From NCBI RefSeq assembly GCF_018449435.1, contig NZ_JAHCMU010000013.1, positions 62,001 to 126,000 of the forward strand: a stretch of 64,000 nt of DNA, in the 5' to 3' direction. This document shows positions 45,580-54,168 of the stretch, in pieces; position 1 is the first letter of the stretch; every line of letters begins with the position of its first letter. This DNA is from Flagellimonas sp. 389. Lineage in GTDB: Bacteria > Bacteroidota > Bacteroidia > Flavobacteriales > Flavobacteriaceae. Both the position numbers and the translations under genes were made by a program. The notes beneath the pieces are model-generated. The model worked only from the letters and a program-made list of their open reading frames with translations, ran no database searches and was not told the origin of the DNA.

Positions 45580-46105
45580 ATCATAAATCAATCTAACCTC
45601 AAACCCTTCTTTTGTTTTTCTTTTTAATATTTCATAAAATTTTTCTTGAAGCTCACCTTGCTCAAAAGCATAGTACTGTATGTGTATAAACTTTTTTGCT
45701 TTATCTAAAACCTCAAATATAGTATCAAAGGTCTCATCGCCGTCATCCAATACTTTGACTAGATTTCCGCTATATGGAAGAGTATGTCCGCTATTGGCAA
45801 TAAGTTGCGATAATCTTTTATAGTTACTTGACAAAGATTTTTCAATCAACTTTGAATCTGTCAATTCATGATACCTGGTGTCATATAATCTTCTTTTTTT
45901 AACCTGTTTTAAAGTAAAAAGGCTTAAACTTTCGCCGGTTGACCCCAAAAAGGTAGTACAGCAAAACACCGGCAAATGGAAAGATCAATACCGTGAACAC
46001 CCAACTTATGGATTTAGTAGGTCTGTTACCATGTAATAAAATGCTGGCAATGGCCCAAAGACATGTTAGCGCGTATATTATTATTAAAATTGTGTTTAAT
46101 CGCAT
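45580..46105 (-). pseudogene. cls: Cardiolipin synthase remnant (frameshifted, 3'-truncated)
   Basis: From ATG 46105 the frame encodes two TM helices with the PLDc_N signature (PTKSISWVFTVLIFPFAGVL, LYYLFGVNRRKFKPFYFK) and then hits TAA at 45899-45901. The family sequence resumes in another frame at about 45910 (LKQVKKRRLYDTRYHELTD), through SGNLVKVLDDGDETF and KKFIHIQYYAFEQGELQEKF to EGFEVRLIYD near 45582. Homology ends there, where DVGS should follow, 5 nt from the stop of the 66-aa gene. Both HxK catalytic motifs are gone. A single-base shift near 45905-45925 and a deletion of the last two thirds explain it. Confidence 0.85.
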
Positions 46106-46157
46106 GGAATAAAAAACAATGATTATTTATTGTTTTGCAATGTAAAGGTATTATAAC

Positions 46158-46190
46158 AAAAAACGGATGCCCTATGAGCATCCGTTTTTT
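46158..46190. terminator. Bidirectional terminator between cls remnant and acidic lipoprotein gene
   Basis: AAAACGGATGC (left arm) and GCATCCGTTTT (right arm) form an 11-bp stem around CCTATGA, with A-run and T-run flanks. It lies 19 nt downstream of the acidic lipoprotein gene, which it probably terminates. Confidence 0.88.
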
Positions 46191-46208
46191 GTTAACTATT
46201 AGATGTAG

Positions 46209-46424
46209 TTAGTTATCATCGCTGTTCCCATCCAGTTCTTCCTTTACATCGTCAGCGGCATCTTCAATTTCATCTCCCACATCTTCAGCAGCGTCTTCGA
46301 TTTCTTCTGCCGTGTTTTCAATTGCATCTTCAGCTTTTTCCTTGTCAGATTTGGTTTCTCTGCAGCTTAAGGTGGTAAAGATCAACCCTAGAACTATAAT
46401 AAATGATATTAATGACTTTTTCAT
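46209..46424 (-). CDS. Small acidic lipoprotein
   Basis: A 71-aa protein: lipoprotein signal with lipobox TLSC (Cys21), then a very acidic mature part made of EDAxEDxxDEIEDAADD-like units, ending GNSDDN. It is expected to be anchored in the envelope as a short charged helix. Such proteins often accompany DUF1328 and YtxH genes. It lies 14 nt after DUF1328 on the same strand and ends at a strong terminator. Confidence 0.85.
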   Translation of the reverse strand: MKKSLISFIIVLGLIFTTLSCRETKSDKEKAEDAIENTAEEIEDAAEDVGDEIEDAADDVKEELDGNSDDN

Positions 46425-46438
46425 AATGTGTTTTTAAG

Positions 46439-46600
46439 TTATATTTTTTTTCTTCCTGTTATCAATGAAATAATAAATAGAACGATAAATAAAAAGAATA
46501 GAATTTTTGCAATACTAGCAGCTCCAGCCGCGATGCCGCCAAATCCAAATATTCCGGCAATAATGGCAAGTATTATAAATGTAATTGTCCAACGTAACAT
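46439..46600 (-). CDS. DUF1328-family small membrane protein
   Basis: A 53-aa protein, [20 protein letters not shown] then [20 protein letters not shown] and the end LITGRKKI. This is the DUF1328/YtjA pattern: two helices with a Gly/Ala-rich turn. It is a stress-associated inner-membrane peptide of unknown function. ATG at 46600, stop TAA at 46439-46441. It is transcribed with the acidic lipoprotein gene 14 nt downstream. An opposite-strand frame over the same bases is a shadow. Confidence 0.88.
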   Translation of the reverse strand: MLRWTITFIILAIIAGIFGFGGIAAGAASIAKILFFLFIVLFIISLITGRKKI

Positions 46601-46833
46601 AGTATTTTGTTTATAAGGTTAATAATTTGTTTAATTAGCTTCTATTTGCTAACACTACAAAAGTCGATTAAAGCTATTCTTTTGGTTAACGATATCCATT
46701 CAGAGATTAACTCAATACCTAAATAATTAGTTTTCAGCGAGAAGCATTCTTTCTATTTCTCGGTGCATAGATTTTTTTAGAGATAACGTTAAGATGTTTT
46801 CCATATGAGCAAATCCGAACTAGCTAACCGAAC

Positions 46834-46841
46834 TAGTTTTG
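46834..46841 (+). promoter_or_regulatory. Candidate -7 box for dps
   Basis: TAGTTTTG matches TAnnTTTG, 55 nt before the dps ATG. It sits in a short repeat: CCGAACTAG occurs at 46816-46824 and again at 46829-46837. No clear -33 element is seen. Confidence 0.35.
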
Positions 46842-46896
46842 TGATAGACCTTAAAAAAATGTGAAAGCCACATTAGTAATTATAAAACAATTCATA

Positions 46897-47406
46897 ATGA
46901 ATTATCTGAATATAAACGACAAGAATTTACTGCTTGTAAATAAGGATTTAAACCAACTATTGGCAGATTATAGTGTTTACTACCAAAAATTAAGAAGTTT
47001 CCATTGGAACGTATTGGGAAAAAGCTTCTTCGACCTTCATGAAAAGTTTGAGGAACTGTACAATGATGCCAGAATTAAAATTGATGAAATCGCAGAACGT
47101 ATTCTAACATTGCGTTTTCATCCTATAAGTAAAATGAGCGAGTACTTAAAATTGGCCAATGTGGATGAGGTATCTGCCATGATTACAGACGGGGAAATGG
47201 TTTTGGAAATACTAAAGGACCATAAAAAGCTATTGTTGCAAATGAAAAGTGTTATAAGTACAGCAGAAAAAGTTGGGGACGAAGGAACTGTAGATATGAT
47301 GGGTTCTTACATTGCCCAATTGGAAAAATCGAGCTGGATGTTAGATGCATGGTCGAAAAATACAAAAGACCAATTAAAGTCTGTAGAAATGGAAAAAGTG
47401 TCCTAA
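46897..47406 (+). CDS. dps: Dps-family ferritin-like protein
   Basis: Stores iron and shields DNA in starvation and peroxide stress; 12-mer shell. The 169-aa protein has the intersubunit ferroxidase ligands with correct spacing: His36 in FHWNVLG, His48 in DLHEKFEELYND, Asp63 and Glu67 in KIDEIAER. I chose the ATG at 46897; a GTG 36 nt upstream would add a non-conserved extension. It lies in the stress gene cluster, transcribed away from DUF1328. Confidence 0.94.
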   Translation: MNYLNINDKNLLLVNKDLNQLLADYSVYYQKLRSFHWNVLGKSFFDLHEKFEELYNDARIKIDEIAERILTLRFHPISKMSEYLKLANVDEVSAMITDGEMVLEILKDHKKLLLQMKSVISTAEKVGDEGTVDMMGSYIAQLEKSSWMLDAWSKNTKDQLKSVEMEKVS

Positions 47407-47452
47407 GAAAAGGATATGGAGTTCAAAAGAATTATTAATTAAAAACATAAAA

Positions 47453-47932
47453 ATGAAAAATTTAAAAACAATAGTTACATCACTCTTACTCTTGGGAGTT
47501 TTTACAAGTCAGGCCCAAACAAAAGAGAATCTTGATGGAAAGCTAAGTAAAGTGACAAAGAAAACGTTCACATTTGATAAGAATGGAGCAAAGATAGGGT
47601 ATGATGTAACCATACAGGAAAGACGAGAGTACCTAATGAAATTTGATGAAGCTGACAAAGGAAAAATAGACCAGAATAGAAAAGATGCACCGGCCATGGT
47701 CACAAAACTAATAACCGTTAAAAGTGATATAGACAGCACTTACAATAGATTTATAGTCTTGAGCTATAGAAAAGAGCCTCATGATTCATTTGAATTAGTA
47801 TCTACTGGTAAGGGATTTGCAGTAAATGTTGACAACAATACCATGGAATATATAATGGGAGAAGGCATCTACTATGCTCCGACACAAGATGGCGATTTTT
47901 TCTTTGTTGAAGAATTTGATATGATTCAATAA
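47453..47932 (+). CDS. Secreted protein of unknown function
   Basis: A 159-aa exported protein: signal peptide MKNLKTIVTSLLLLGVFTSQ then AQT. The mature part is polar with alternating beta-like strands (DKNGAKIGYDVTIQERREYL, STYNRFIVLSYRK, NTMEYIMGEGIYYAP) and no Cys or known motif. I do not recognise the family. It lies 46 nt after dps and may be co-transcribed; a terminator follows. Confidence 0.75.
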   Translation: MKNLKTIVTSLLLLGVFTSQAQTKENLDGKLSKVTKKTFTFDKNGAKIGYDVTIQERREYLMKFDEADKGKIDQNRKDAPAMVTKLITVKSDIDSTYNRFIVLSYRKEPHDSFELVSTGKGFAVNVDNNTMEYIMGEGIYYAPTQDGDFFFVEEFDMIQ

Positions 47933-47959
47933 TTATATCATTTTTTGATTGTTTGGTTG

Positions 47960-47984
47960 AGCCCCTCTTATGAGGGGTTTTTGC
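47960..47984 (+). terminator. Rho-independent terminator
   Basis: AGCCCCTC and GAGGGGTT form a GC-rich stem around TTAT, followed by TTTT. It lies 28 nt after the secreted-protein gene. Confidence 0.88.
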
Positions 47985-48121
47985 GTTAATACAAGTATTG
48001 AAAAATGTTTTTAATAAAAACTTACATAGATGTTCCCTAAGACTTTTCAATGCGTTTAACGGTTACATATATTGCTTGTGATACTAAATGTCCATATTAG
48101 TATTGTGCTTTAAAAAGAGTA

Positions 48122-48760
48122 ATGATGAAGACACAAATAATAAGGAGACAATTTCTAAAACAACGACTCAATAATGTAGAAGAACTCAATCGAAAACTTT
48201 ATGAAGTTTTTTTAGATACAGACCATGAAAACACCTTTGCTTTTTATGGAAGTTATAACTTGAAAATTGCTGATAAAATAGGTGTCCTAAGAAAAGTGAA
48301 GAGCAAAGGGATGATTCGGATCATGCAAATACAAGGACTTGTATATCAGATTTTATCCATGCACATACTTGGGCACGACAAAGTGTTGAAACATAAGAAA
48401 CCTCCAACCACTTTACTAAGACGAGAATTAAAAATAGTACGCGAGATTGCTAACAAAATTGTCAAAGACGTATCAAAAAATTACTCTTTGGAACAGTTGT
48501 CCAGAGATTCGGGGCTTTCGCAAGCTAAGTTACAAGAGGGTTTTAAATTACTGTATACAAAGACCGTTACAGAATATATAAGGCATGCTCGTTTGGAGCA
48601 TGCTAGAGATTATATAAATACCACAGAAATGAGTATTTCTGAAATTGTTTACACCATTGGTTTCAGTAGTAGAAGTTATTTTTCAAAAATATTTAAGGAT
48701 AAATACGATATTAGTCCAAGTGAATTCAAAGAAAACGTTGTAGCAAGGATATCGGCATAA
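48122..48760 (+). CDS. AraC-family transcriptional regulator
   Basis: A 212-aa regulator. The C-terminal AraC domain (about 115-205) has both helix-turn-helix units: SLEQLSRDSGLSQAKLQEGF and ISEIVYTIGFSSRSYFSKIF, ending DISPSEF. The N-terminal half (about 20-100) is unusually short and lacks a cupin; it contains FAFYGSYNLKIADK. Effector unknown. It may control the adjacent stress or barrel genes. Two ATGs lie in tandem at 48122 and 48125; a terminator follows the stop. Confidence 0.9.
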   Translation: MMKTQIIRRQFLKQRLNNVEELNRKLYEVFLDTDHENTFAFYGSYNLKIADKIGVLRKVKSKGMIRIMQIQGLVYQILSMHILGHDKVLKHKKPPTTLLRRELKIVREIANKIVKDVSKNYSLEQLSRDSGLSQAKLQEGFKLLYTKTVTEYIRHARLEHARDYINTTEMSISEIVYTIGFSSRSYFSKIFKDKYDISPSEFKENVVARISA

Positions 48761-48789
48761 AAAAATCCGCTTAAAGCGGATTTTTTTTA
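48761..48789 (+). terminator. Rho-independent terminator after the AraC gene
   Basis: AAAATCCGCTT and AAGCGGATTTT flank a single A, followed by a T-run. It directly follows the stop codon. Confidence 0.92.
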
Positions 48790-48870
48790 CACAGAATAGA
48801 TTTTATATAACTTATAAAATCTAATTGTTTACCCCTATTATAAAGTTATGGGGCCTTTCAAATTTTATGT

Positions 48871-48901
48871 GGCACGTTTAAAACAGTTCTTAGAACCGTG
48901 C
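48871..48901 (-). terminator. Nested hairpin at the 3' end of the barrel-like gene
   Basis: GCACG and CGTGC enclose the inner palindrome GTTCTTAGAAC, spanning the stop codon of the minus-strand gene at 48890. It has no T-run. The inner palindrome resembles the one at 43966. Confidence 0.35.
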
Positions 48902-49408
48902 TTTTAAAAAAAAGGTGCTTTCTCTATTGCTGATTATATTTTCCAATACATCAGAGTTGGGTGTACCGATCATTGGTTTATACCCCAACTCTATTCTTAA
49001 ATTGCCTTCTGACTTATAGCCCATACCAAAATTCGTACGCATCAATTCTCTTTGTGGAAAGCCAGCGTTATTCGTATTAATATCGTATTGTATTTCACTT
49101 CCCGTAATCAGATAGAGCTCTTTGTTTAAAAAGTATTTGATCGCAAAACCGGCACTCAACTGCTCTTGGTCTCCAAACTTGGTGTAAAAACGTTCTACAC
49201 GCACCGCCATATCCTTGGTCATTGGAATATCTACAAGACCATGAGCAAATTGTTCCGCATTGACACCTATTGGAAAGTCCATATTGTATTGTAAAATCTG
49301 GTTGTTATAATTTCTATCTGGGGCCGTAGGTTTTTCAACGCCCTCCTTCTGTGCAAGCATAGTAGTGCACATCAAAATACCTAAACCAGAAAGTAGCAAC
49401 TGTTTCAT
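48890..49408 (-). CDS. Secreted outer-membrane-type protein, unknown
   Basis: A 172-aa exported protein: signal peptide MKQLLLSGLGILMCTTMLA then QKE. The mature part alternates polar and hydrophobic residues as in beta barrels and ends with an aromatic C-terminus FFLKARF, as outer-membrane proteins do. No specific family is recognised. It is the first of three small barrel-like genes in tandem on this strand. Confidence 0.75.
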   Translation of the reverse strand: MKQLLLSGLGILMCTTMLAQKEGVEKPTAPDRNYNNQILQYNMDFPIGVNAEQFAHGLVDIPMTKDMAVRVERFYTKFGDQEQLSAGFAIKYFLNKELYLITGSEIQYDINTNNAGFPQRELMRTNFGMGYKSEGNLRIELGYKPMIGTPNSDVLENIISNRESTFFLKARF

Positions 49409-49440
49409 ACCAGTTAAAGCAAATAAGCCCTGCTATAAAC

Positions 49441-49998
49441 CTAGAAAAAGAAGTAACCAATAGAAAGTTGGGCTACACCATTTCTAATTTTAGCATCAAG
49501 ACCGTCTCTATCATTAATATCGGATAATCCTACGATATACCGAACATTAAAATTGAGTCCATTCTCAAATTTATAACCTAAACCTAGATTTAATCCTAAA
49601 TCAACACTACCAAAAAAATCTTTAACATCTGTATTATCTTCTTCTTCGGCTTAAAGTAACAGGCCAATTTGTGGGCCAGCTTCAAGGCTCAACCCTTTTG
49701 CCACGTAATATTTTCCAAGTAACGGTACACTTAAATAATCTAGATCTACACGGTCGTCATTTAAAGTATAACCTTGTCCGGAGTACAGTACTTCTGGTTG
49801 AAGTGAAAATTTATCAGAAATAGGCACCTCTGCCACAGCACCAAAATGATACCTCGTAAGAGGACCCGTGTCTCCGGCAATATCTCCTGAAATATCCGAA
49901 AAGTCAAAACCTCTCTCGACCCCTAATCCCAATTCTTGAGAATTAACATTTGTCAGTCCAACAACTAGAATAAAAATTAGTAAAAAAAAACGCTTCAT
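49441..49998 (-). pseudogene. Outer-membrane beta-barrel (PorT-like) gene with an in-frame stop
   Basis: The frame opens with a signal peptide MKRFFLLIFILVVGLTNVNS and barrel strands typical of the porin-family OMP (GDTGPLTRYHFGAVAEVPIS, FSLQPEVLYSGQGY, LDYLSVPLLGKYYVAKGLSL). After AGPQIGLLL it meets TAA at 49651-49653. The same frame then continues as AEEEDNTDVKDFFGSVDLGL, NLGLGYKF, FNVRYIVGLSDI and QLSIGYFFF to TAG 49441-49443. The tail completes the barrel and ends in the expected aromatic C-terminus. The stop falls where this family usually has Ser (LLSA), which one base change (TCA to TAA) explains. Total length would be 185 residues. Confidence 0.85.
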
Positions 49999-50130
49999 GA
50001 TTTCAAATTTTTAACGATTCATTATTAGAGAAATATGTTCCACATACATTGACTTACCGCGGAAACTATATTAATAGGATACTTGGCAATTGAATATTTT
50101 CTTTTTTGGCTTCCATGCTGCTTTACACTG

Positions 50131-50799
50131 TTAGTCAAGTTTTTTCTTGTAACGATTCCTGCCCATATTAAAGACACCTACTTTTAAACCAAAACCGGCG
50201 GTAAAACCGTTCAACCTTTTAATTGGGCTCGTAGCTAAATTTAATTTACCGCTAAACCTATACTTTATACCAGCTTCTAGTTGCAAGTATCTTGATACAT
50301 TGAAGAGGGTGCTTACACCCGGTTCAATGACCAAAACAGGATCTAAATCCTCAAATTCCCTATCCTTAAAATCTTCGTCAAAGTCTGGACCTGATAATAT
50401 TCTATTCGTAAAAACACCAACTCCAACATGCAAGGGAAAGGAAAGACTGACTCTTTTCTCACTAAACATAATGGGTTCTAAATGAATACCAAGGGTTCCT
50501 CCCCCTACTACATTATCAATATCTGTATCTGGTATCAAAGGTTGATCAGACTCAAAACCGGTTATTGACAGACCTATCTCAAATCGTTGATTGGCAACAT
50601 AGGCAATCTTAAAACTTGCCCCATAGACCGGTTCACCCCTAAGTTCTCCATAGTGACCATGAAGTCCTACATAAACACCATGAACATTGTTTTTTCTATC
50701 ATTGAATGTTATGTATTCATCCTCACTGTCATCTTGCGCATGGACCGAAATACAACAAATTAAAGCTAGGAGAGATAACCTGATAGGCTGAATATTCAT
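50131..50799 (-). CDS. Secreted outer-membrane-type protein, unknown
   Basis: A 222-aa exported protein: signal peptide MNIQPIRLSLLALICCISVH then AQD. The mature part has alternating beta strands with many Gly (VYGASFKIAYV, FEIGLSITGF, FTAGFGLKVGVF), as in small outer-membrane barrels. It ends with a basic stretch KKKLD, which is unlike a classical barrel C-terminus. Family not recognised. A 22-bp palindrome lies 48 nt upstream of its start. Confidence 0.75.
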   Translation of the reverse strand: MNIQPIRLSLLALICCISVHAQDDSEDEYITFNDRKNNVHGVYVGLHGHYGELRGEPVYGASFKIAYVANQRFEIGLSITGFESDQPLIPDTDIDNVVGGGTLGIHLEPIMFSEKRVSLSFPLHVGVGVFTNRILSGPDFDEDFKDREFEDLDPVLVIEPGVSTLFNVSRYLQLEAGIKYRFSGKLNLATSPIKRLNGFTAGFGLKVGVFNMGRNRYKKKLD

Positions 50800-51365
50800 T
50801 TAGTTGAGTTTTGTCATAACATTTCTATTTGACTATTTTTTGAGATTGTTAAATATTAATATTTAACAGTAAAATTAAATTCAAATAGTACGTTCGTATT
50901 TGTCAAAAAATCAATTCTTTTAAAAAGACTTTCTTTGTAAAGAAAGACAACTCAAAAAGTAAAGGGTTGCACCATTCAATAAAAAAACGAAGTACGTTTC
51001 AAGGGGCACTTTATCTTAAATACCTAAATGAGTAAGTTCCGTGTTGCCATTCTTCTGTTGAACAGATAAATACGCGGTTAACCGCTAAAAAATGAATAGG
51101 TAGATTAAAGTTTTAGATTGATCAAAAAATGGAATGTTTTACTAATCTATTTGCCGGACTTTTAGATTAATGTTGCTACTTCAAAAAGTAATCTTACTAA
51201 TGGACTGTCTCAATGGTTGCATGGAATCAACTACATTGCTTAAAAGAAAACTTTACTCAAAAGAGGATAGTTTCAAAATCACCTTAGGTTAAATTCTTAA
51301 CCTCTTTCCCACAAATACATACGCATCATTTACACATAAAATCACATATAAAAATACTCCTTTCA
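50800..51365. other. 566-nt intergenic region with several palindromes
   Basis: No convincing gene on either strand. It holds the 22-bp palindrome at 50847-50868, a short hairpin CTTTCTTT/AAAGAAAG at about 50929-50946, the 12-bp palindrome GCGGTTAACCGC at 51074-51085, and three copies of a TTAGATT-type motif (51101-51107, 51112-51119, 51161-51168) plus one inverted copy. AGGTTAA/TTAACCT at 51286-51303 is a possible terminator of the minus-strand transport operon. Confidence 0.5.
50847..50868. promoter_or_regulatory. Perfect 22-bp palindrome, candidate operator
   Basis: The half site is TGTTAAATATT, repeated as its exact complement with no spacer. It lies 48 nt upstream of the 222-aa secreted-protein gene, the usual distance for an operator of a dimeric regulator. 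It has no T-run, so a terminator is less likely. Confidence 0.5.
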
Positions 51366-52709
51366 CTACAGCTTTCGGCCGATTATGGCACAACAGAAAA
51401 ACATAAGAAGAGTAGCTATAAACAAAGGCCAAACAATACGCATGAGTTTTTGATCACTCTTCCCATCATCTGCATATTTTGGCGTAAATCTTGTCCAGTC
51501 CACCGCATCTGCAGATTTCTCTTCAAATATTTTAGGATAAAAAAACAACCGTAGTTCTTCATGATAATTGGCTGTTGCATCCAAAAAATTAAGGTGCTGA
51601 TCTAAACTGGTTCCTGCAAGTTCATTGAATACTAATTGCAAATGCATATTTGGCAAAAATGCGGACAGTTGTTTACTAACACTTTCACGTTCGCTAATCT
51701 TTTCCCGTAACGCCTTGGTATCTGTAACAGAATCGTCATCTCCCATCTGTTGCATGGCATAATACCATGTCCAGTTGAACCCTTCAATTGGATATCCAAA
51801 CTTTTGGAACTGTGGATAATGATCATAGAACTTTTGCAAAGTTTCCGTTTTATCAGTATCCCATTTGGTATGATACCCATCCCGCTGACTTATCATCGCA
51901 CTCAAAGCTTCGGGAACCGGATACTTGTTGGCCAAATACGCATTCATTCCCGCCGGCAATAGTATAAGCAATACCAACCAAATGGATAGTAGTAGCAACG
52001 CATTGAACCCTGAACTCTTTTTAAAGTTGATGACAAAAAAGCATAACGCGAACCAAAATGCAACATATAACAACGACAGGAAAATCATCATCATAAAATT
52101 CATATCCAAAGGAATGGACAACACCGATTTAGCAATAGTAAAAAGTATTCCCAAGACTACATATATAAGCAGTACCCTTATAGATAATTTCGTTAATAGG
52201 TACTTCTGTTTTGATGGAGTTTGTACCGATACCAATCGCCATGTGCCCGTCTCGGTTTCTTCGGATAACAAATTGAAGGTAAAAACAATGATCAACAGTG
52301 GAAATAGGTATAGTAACACGAACGATAAGTCCAGGTTTCCCGACTGAAGATTCATAGGGTTTACCAAATCTGTATCATATCGTTGTCCCTCCAGATTTTT
52401 GATAGTGATTCGCTGCAGATTTGTGTTTATATCACTTTGTCCTATGGAAAGCCCCGAAAGGTGGGTTGGACTGTTTATGAATGCGAACTTCACATAGTAC
52501 ATAAGAAGCCCTAAATCATCTTTGTGCAACGTCACATTTCTGTCGATGTGATTCTGTTGATAATTTTCAACTTGGTCGATTGCCGCCTTTTTTTGAGATA
52601 CAAATTGATGCCCTATACCAATACTTATTGCGCCCAACACGAGTATAAGAACCAAGCTAGCTACAACAGCCCTTGACCTTAAAAATTGTAAAAGTAGAAG
52701 TTTGTACAT
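51366..52709 (-). CDS. ABC transporter permease (DUF3526 type), distal
   Basis: A 447-aa membrane protein: TM helix at about 13-35, a large extracytoplasmic loop (about 40-125), five helices between 130 and 270, a second large loop, and a final helix (about 423-443) ending CCAIIGRKL. This is the DUF3526/ABC-2 layout related to NosY-like 'multi-copper enzyme maturation' permeases. The FTFNLLSEETETGTWRLVSVQ segment is the conserved ABC-2 coupling loop. I chose the ATG at 52709, 2 nt after the previous gene; longer starts read back through that gene. Confidence 0.85.
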   Translation of the reverse strand: MYKLLLLQFLRSRAVVASLVLILVLGAISIGIGHQFVSQKKAAIDQVENYQQNHIDRNVTLHKDDLGLLMYYVKFAFINSPTHLSGLSIGQSDINTNLQRITIKNLEGQRYDTDLVNPMNLQSGNLDLSFVLLYLFPLLIIVFTFNLLSEETETGTWRLVSVQTPSKQKYLLTKLSIRVLLIYVVLGILFTIAKSVLSIPLDMNFMMMIFLSLLYVAFWFALCFFVINFKKSSGFNALLLLSIWLVLLILLPAGMNAYLANKYPVPEALSAMISQRDGYHTKWDTDKTETLQKFYDHYPQFQKFGYPIEGFNWTWYYAMQQMGDDDSVTDTKALREKISERESVSKQLSAFLPNMHLQLVFNELAGTSLDQHLNFLDATANYHEELRLFFYPKIFEEKSADAVDWTRFTPKYADDGKSDQKLMRIVWPLFIATLLMFFCCAIIGRKL

Positions 52710-52711
52710 AG

Positions 52712-54163
52712 CTATATTGCTTTTGCTTTTTTTGAAAGATATCCTAAGCCCAAAAAGGATAACAAAACCCAGCCCAATAAAGAAAAAATACCTAACGATG
52801 CCTCGTTCAAAGAACTTTGTAAAGGCTGCATCTGGTGTTGAAAATCGGGGAATTCCTCCCAATGTTCATGTTCCACTACATGTTTTTTCCCTTCGGAACC
52901 ACTTACTTTTTTTGTGCTGATGTATTCCATCTGGAGTTCGTTCATTTCCTGTGCCAATTGATAGCGATAGACTTCGGCCTGCTCTTGAAAATCCACGTAT
53001 CCCTTGAAATCGGTTCCTGTAAATGCCATAGATATCGTTTTAATGGCCACAAAAGGATTGAGTACGGCAGTAAAACGGCTAACGTTGTTCTGTTTTTCAT
53101 AGATGTGCAATAAACTATCATGGTGTTTTTTGTAAAGATTTGCACTTGTCTTCTCTCCTTCCCGCATTACAAAACCTCCATAATTAAAAGGTAACTGGGT
53201 GATGGAATCAACGCCATGAACGGCCAAAACCGAATCCCTCAACCTATTGAAATAGGGGTCATCTGGGTTGTGGCTATCTCCTTTTTTAATGACATCCCGC
53301 TCAACGCCCGATTGAAAACTCAACTTAGAGGGTGTGGGATAGATAGCATTTCCAACTGCCTGTGAGGTTTTGGGAACCAACACCACCATCAACAACCAAA
53401 TACCTAGTAACGTAAGCAGAGCATTTTTAGACGAGTGCGCCGTAGTGGACACCATTATGCTTATAAAGGATAGAATAAGTAAAAACAGTGCGTACCCCAA
53501 CAATAGCAATAAAAAACGTTGCCACGAATTGGCTGAATCCGCCATGGTCTCCCCAAAAATCAAAAAAAACATAGTAACCAGAATAATAGGAACAAAGAAT
53601 AAAAGTGCCAGTATAAATAGTCCCAAAGATTTGCCCAGCAGTATTTCCTTCCAATCTGCCCCTTGGGACAGTAGTATTTTCAAGGTTCCGTTCTCTCTCT
53701 CGGAGACCACAACTGAAAATCCCAAAAAAAATAAAATCAAGGGGAGCACAAGCTGTAAAAGCATTGCCATGCTCAATTCACCAAAGCGCAGAGTCCCGGT
53801 GGAAAACCCTGCATCTGAAAAGTTAACGCTGTTCTGCCTATGAGCTTCCAAAAAGATCGCATTTCCCGTAAAGCTTTCAATTCCGTAATCGAACATGCTC
53901 AAAGGCTGTTTCATACGGAAAGCAAACGTGCCAAAGTGTGCCATGCGATGTGGATGTTTATCTGGATTGCCCTCCCAACTCTGTCGTGCTTTTTGTTGGT
54001 GTTCCAGTCTAATGGCATTCTGTTTGGAGTAGTTATTTATACCACTGACCGCAGCGTAGGCGGTCAGCAGCAAAAATATGCCAAACATGATGTAGATTAC
54101 TTTGGTCTTGAGGGCATTTTTGAGGAAATGCCCCATAAACAGACCGATGTTAGCTCTTTTCAT
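52712..54163 (-). CDS. ABC transporter permease (DUF3526 type), proximal
   Basis: A 483-aa membrane protein with the same layout as the distal permease: TM at about 20-42, a long extracytoplasmic loop, a helix cluster at 130-270 with the VVSERENGTLKILLSQGADW coupling segment, a second loop of about 160 residues, and a last helix near 455-475. Both permeases probably pair with the single ATPase of the operon. It starts 5 nt after the TonB receptor stop. Confidence 0.86.
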   Translation of the reverse strand: MKRANIGLFMGHFLKNALKTKVIYIMFGIFLLLTAYAAVSGINNYSKQNAIRLEHQQKARQSWEGNPDKHPHRMAHFGTFAFRMKQPLSMFDYGIESFTGNAIFLEAHRQNSVNFSDAGFSTGTLRFGELSMAMLLQLVLPLILFFLGFSVVVSERENGTLKILLSQGADWKEILLGKSLGLFILALLFFVPIILVTMFFLIFGETMADSANSWQRFLLLLLGYALFLLILSFISIMVSTTAHSSKNALLTLLGIWLLMVVLVPKTSQAVGNAIYPTPSKLSFQSGVERDVIKKGDSHNPDDPYFNRLRDSVLAVHGVDSITQLPFNYGGFVMREGEKTSANLYKKHHDSLLHIYEKQNNVSRFTAVLNPFVAIKTISMAFTGTDFKGYVDFQEQAEVYRYQLAQEMNELQMEYISTKKVSGSEGKKHVVEHEHWEEFPDFQHQMQPLQSSLNEASLGIFSLLGWVLLSFLGLGYLSKKAKAI

Positions 54164-54168
54164 AATCC

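Noticed and set aside
46428..46616. 62-residue plus-strand frame
   Set aside because: The real gene is the 53-aa DUF1328 protein on the opposite strand, which has a clear family pattern.
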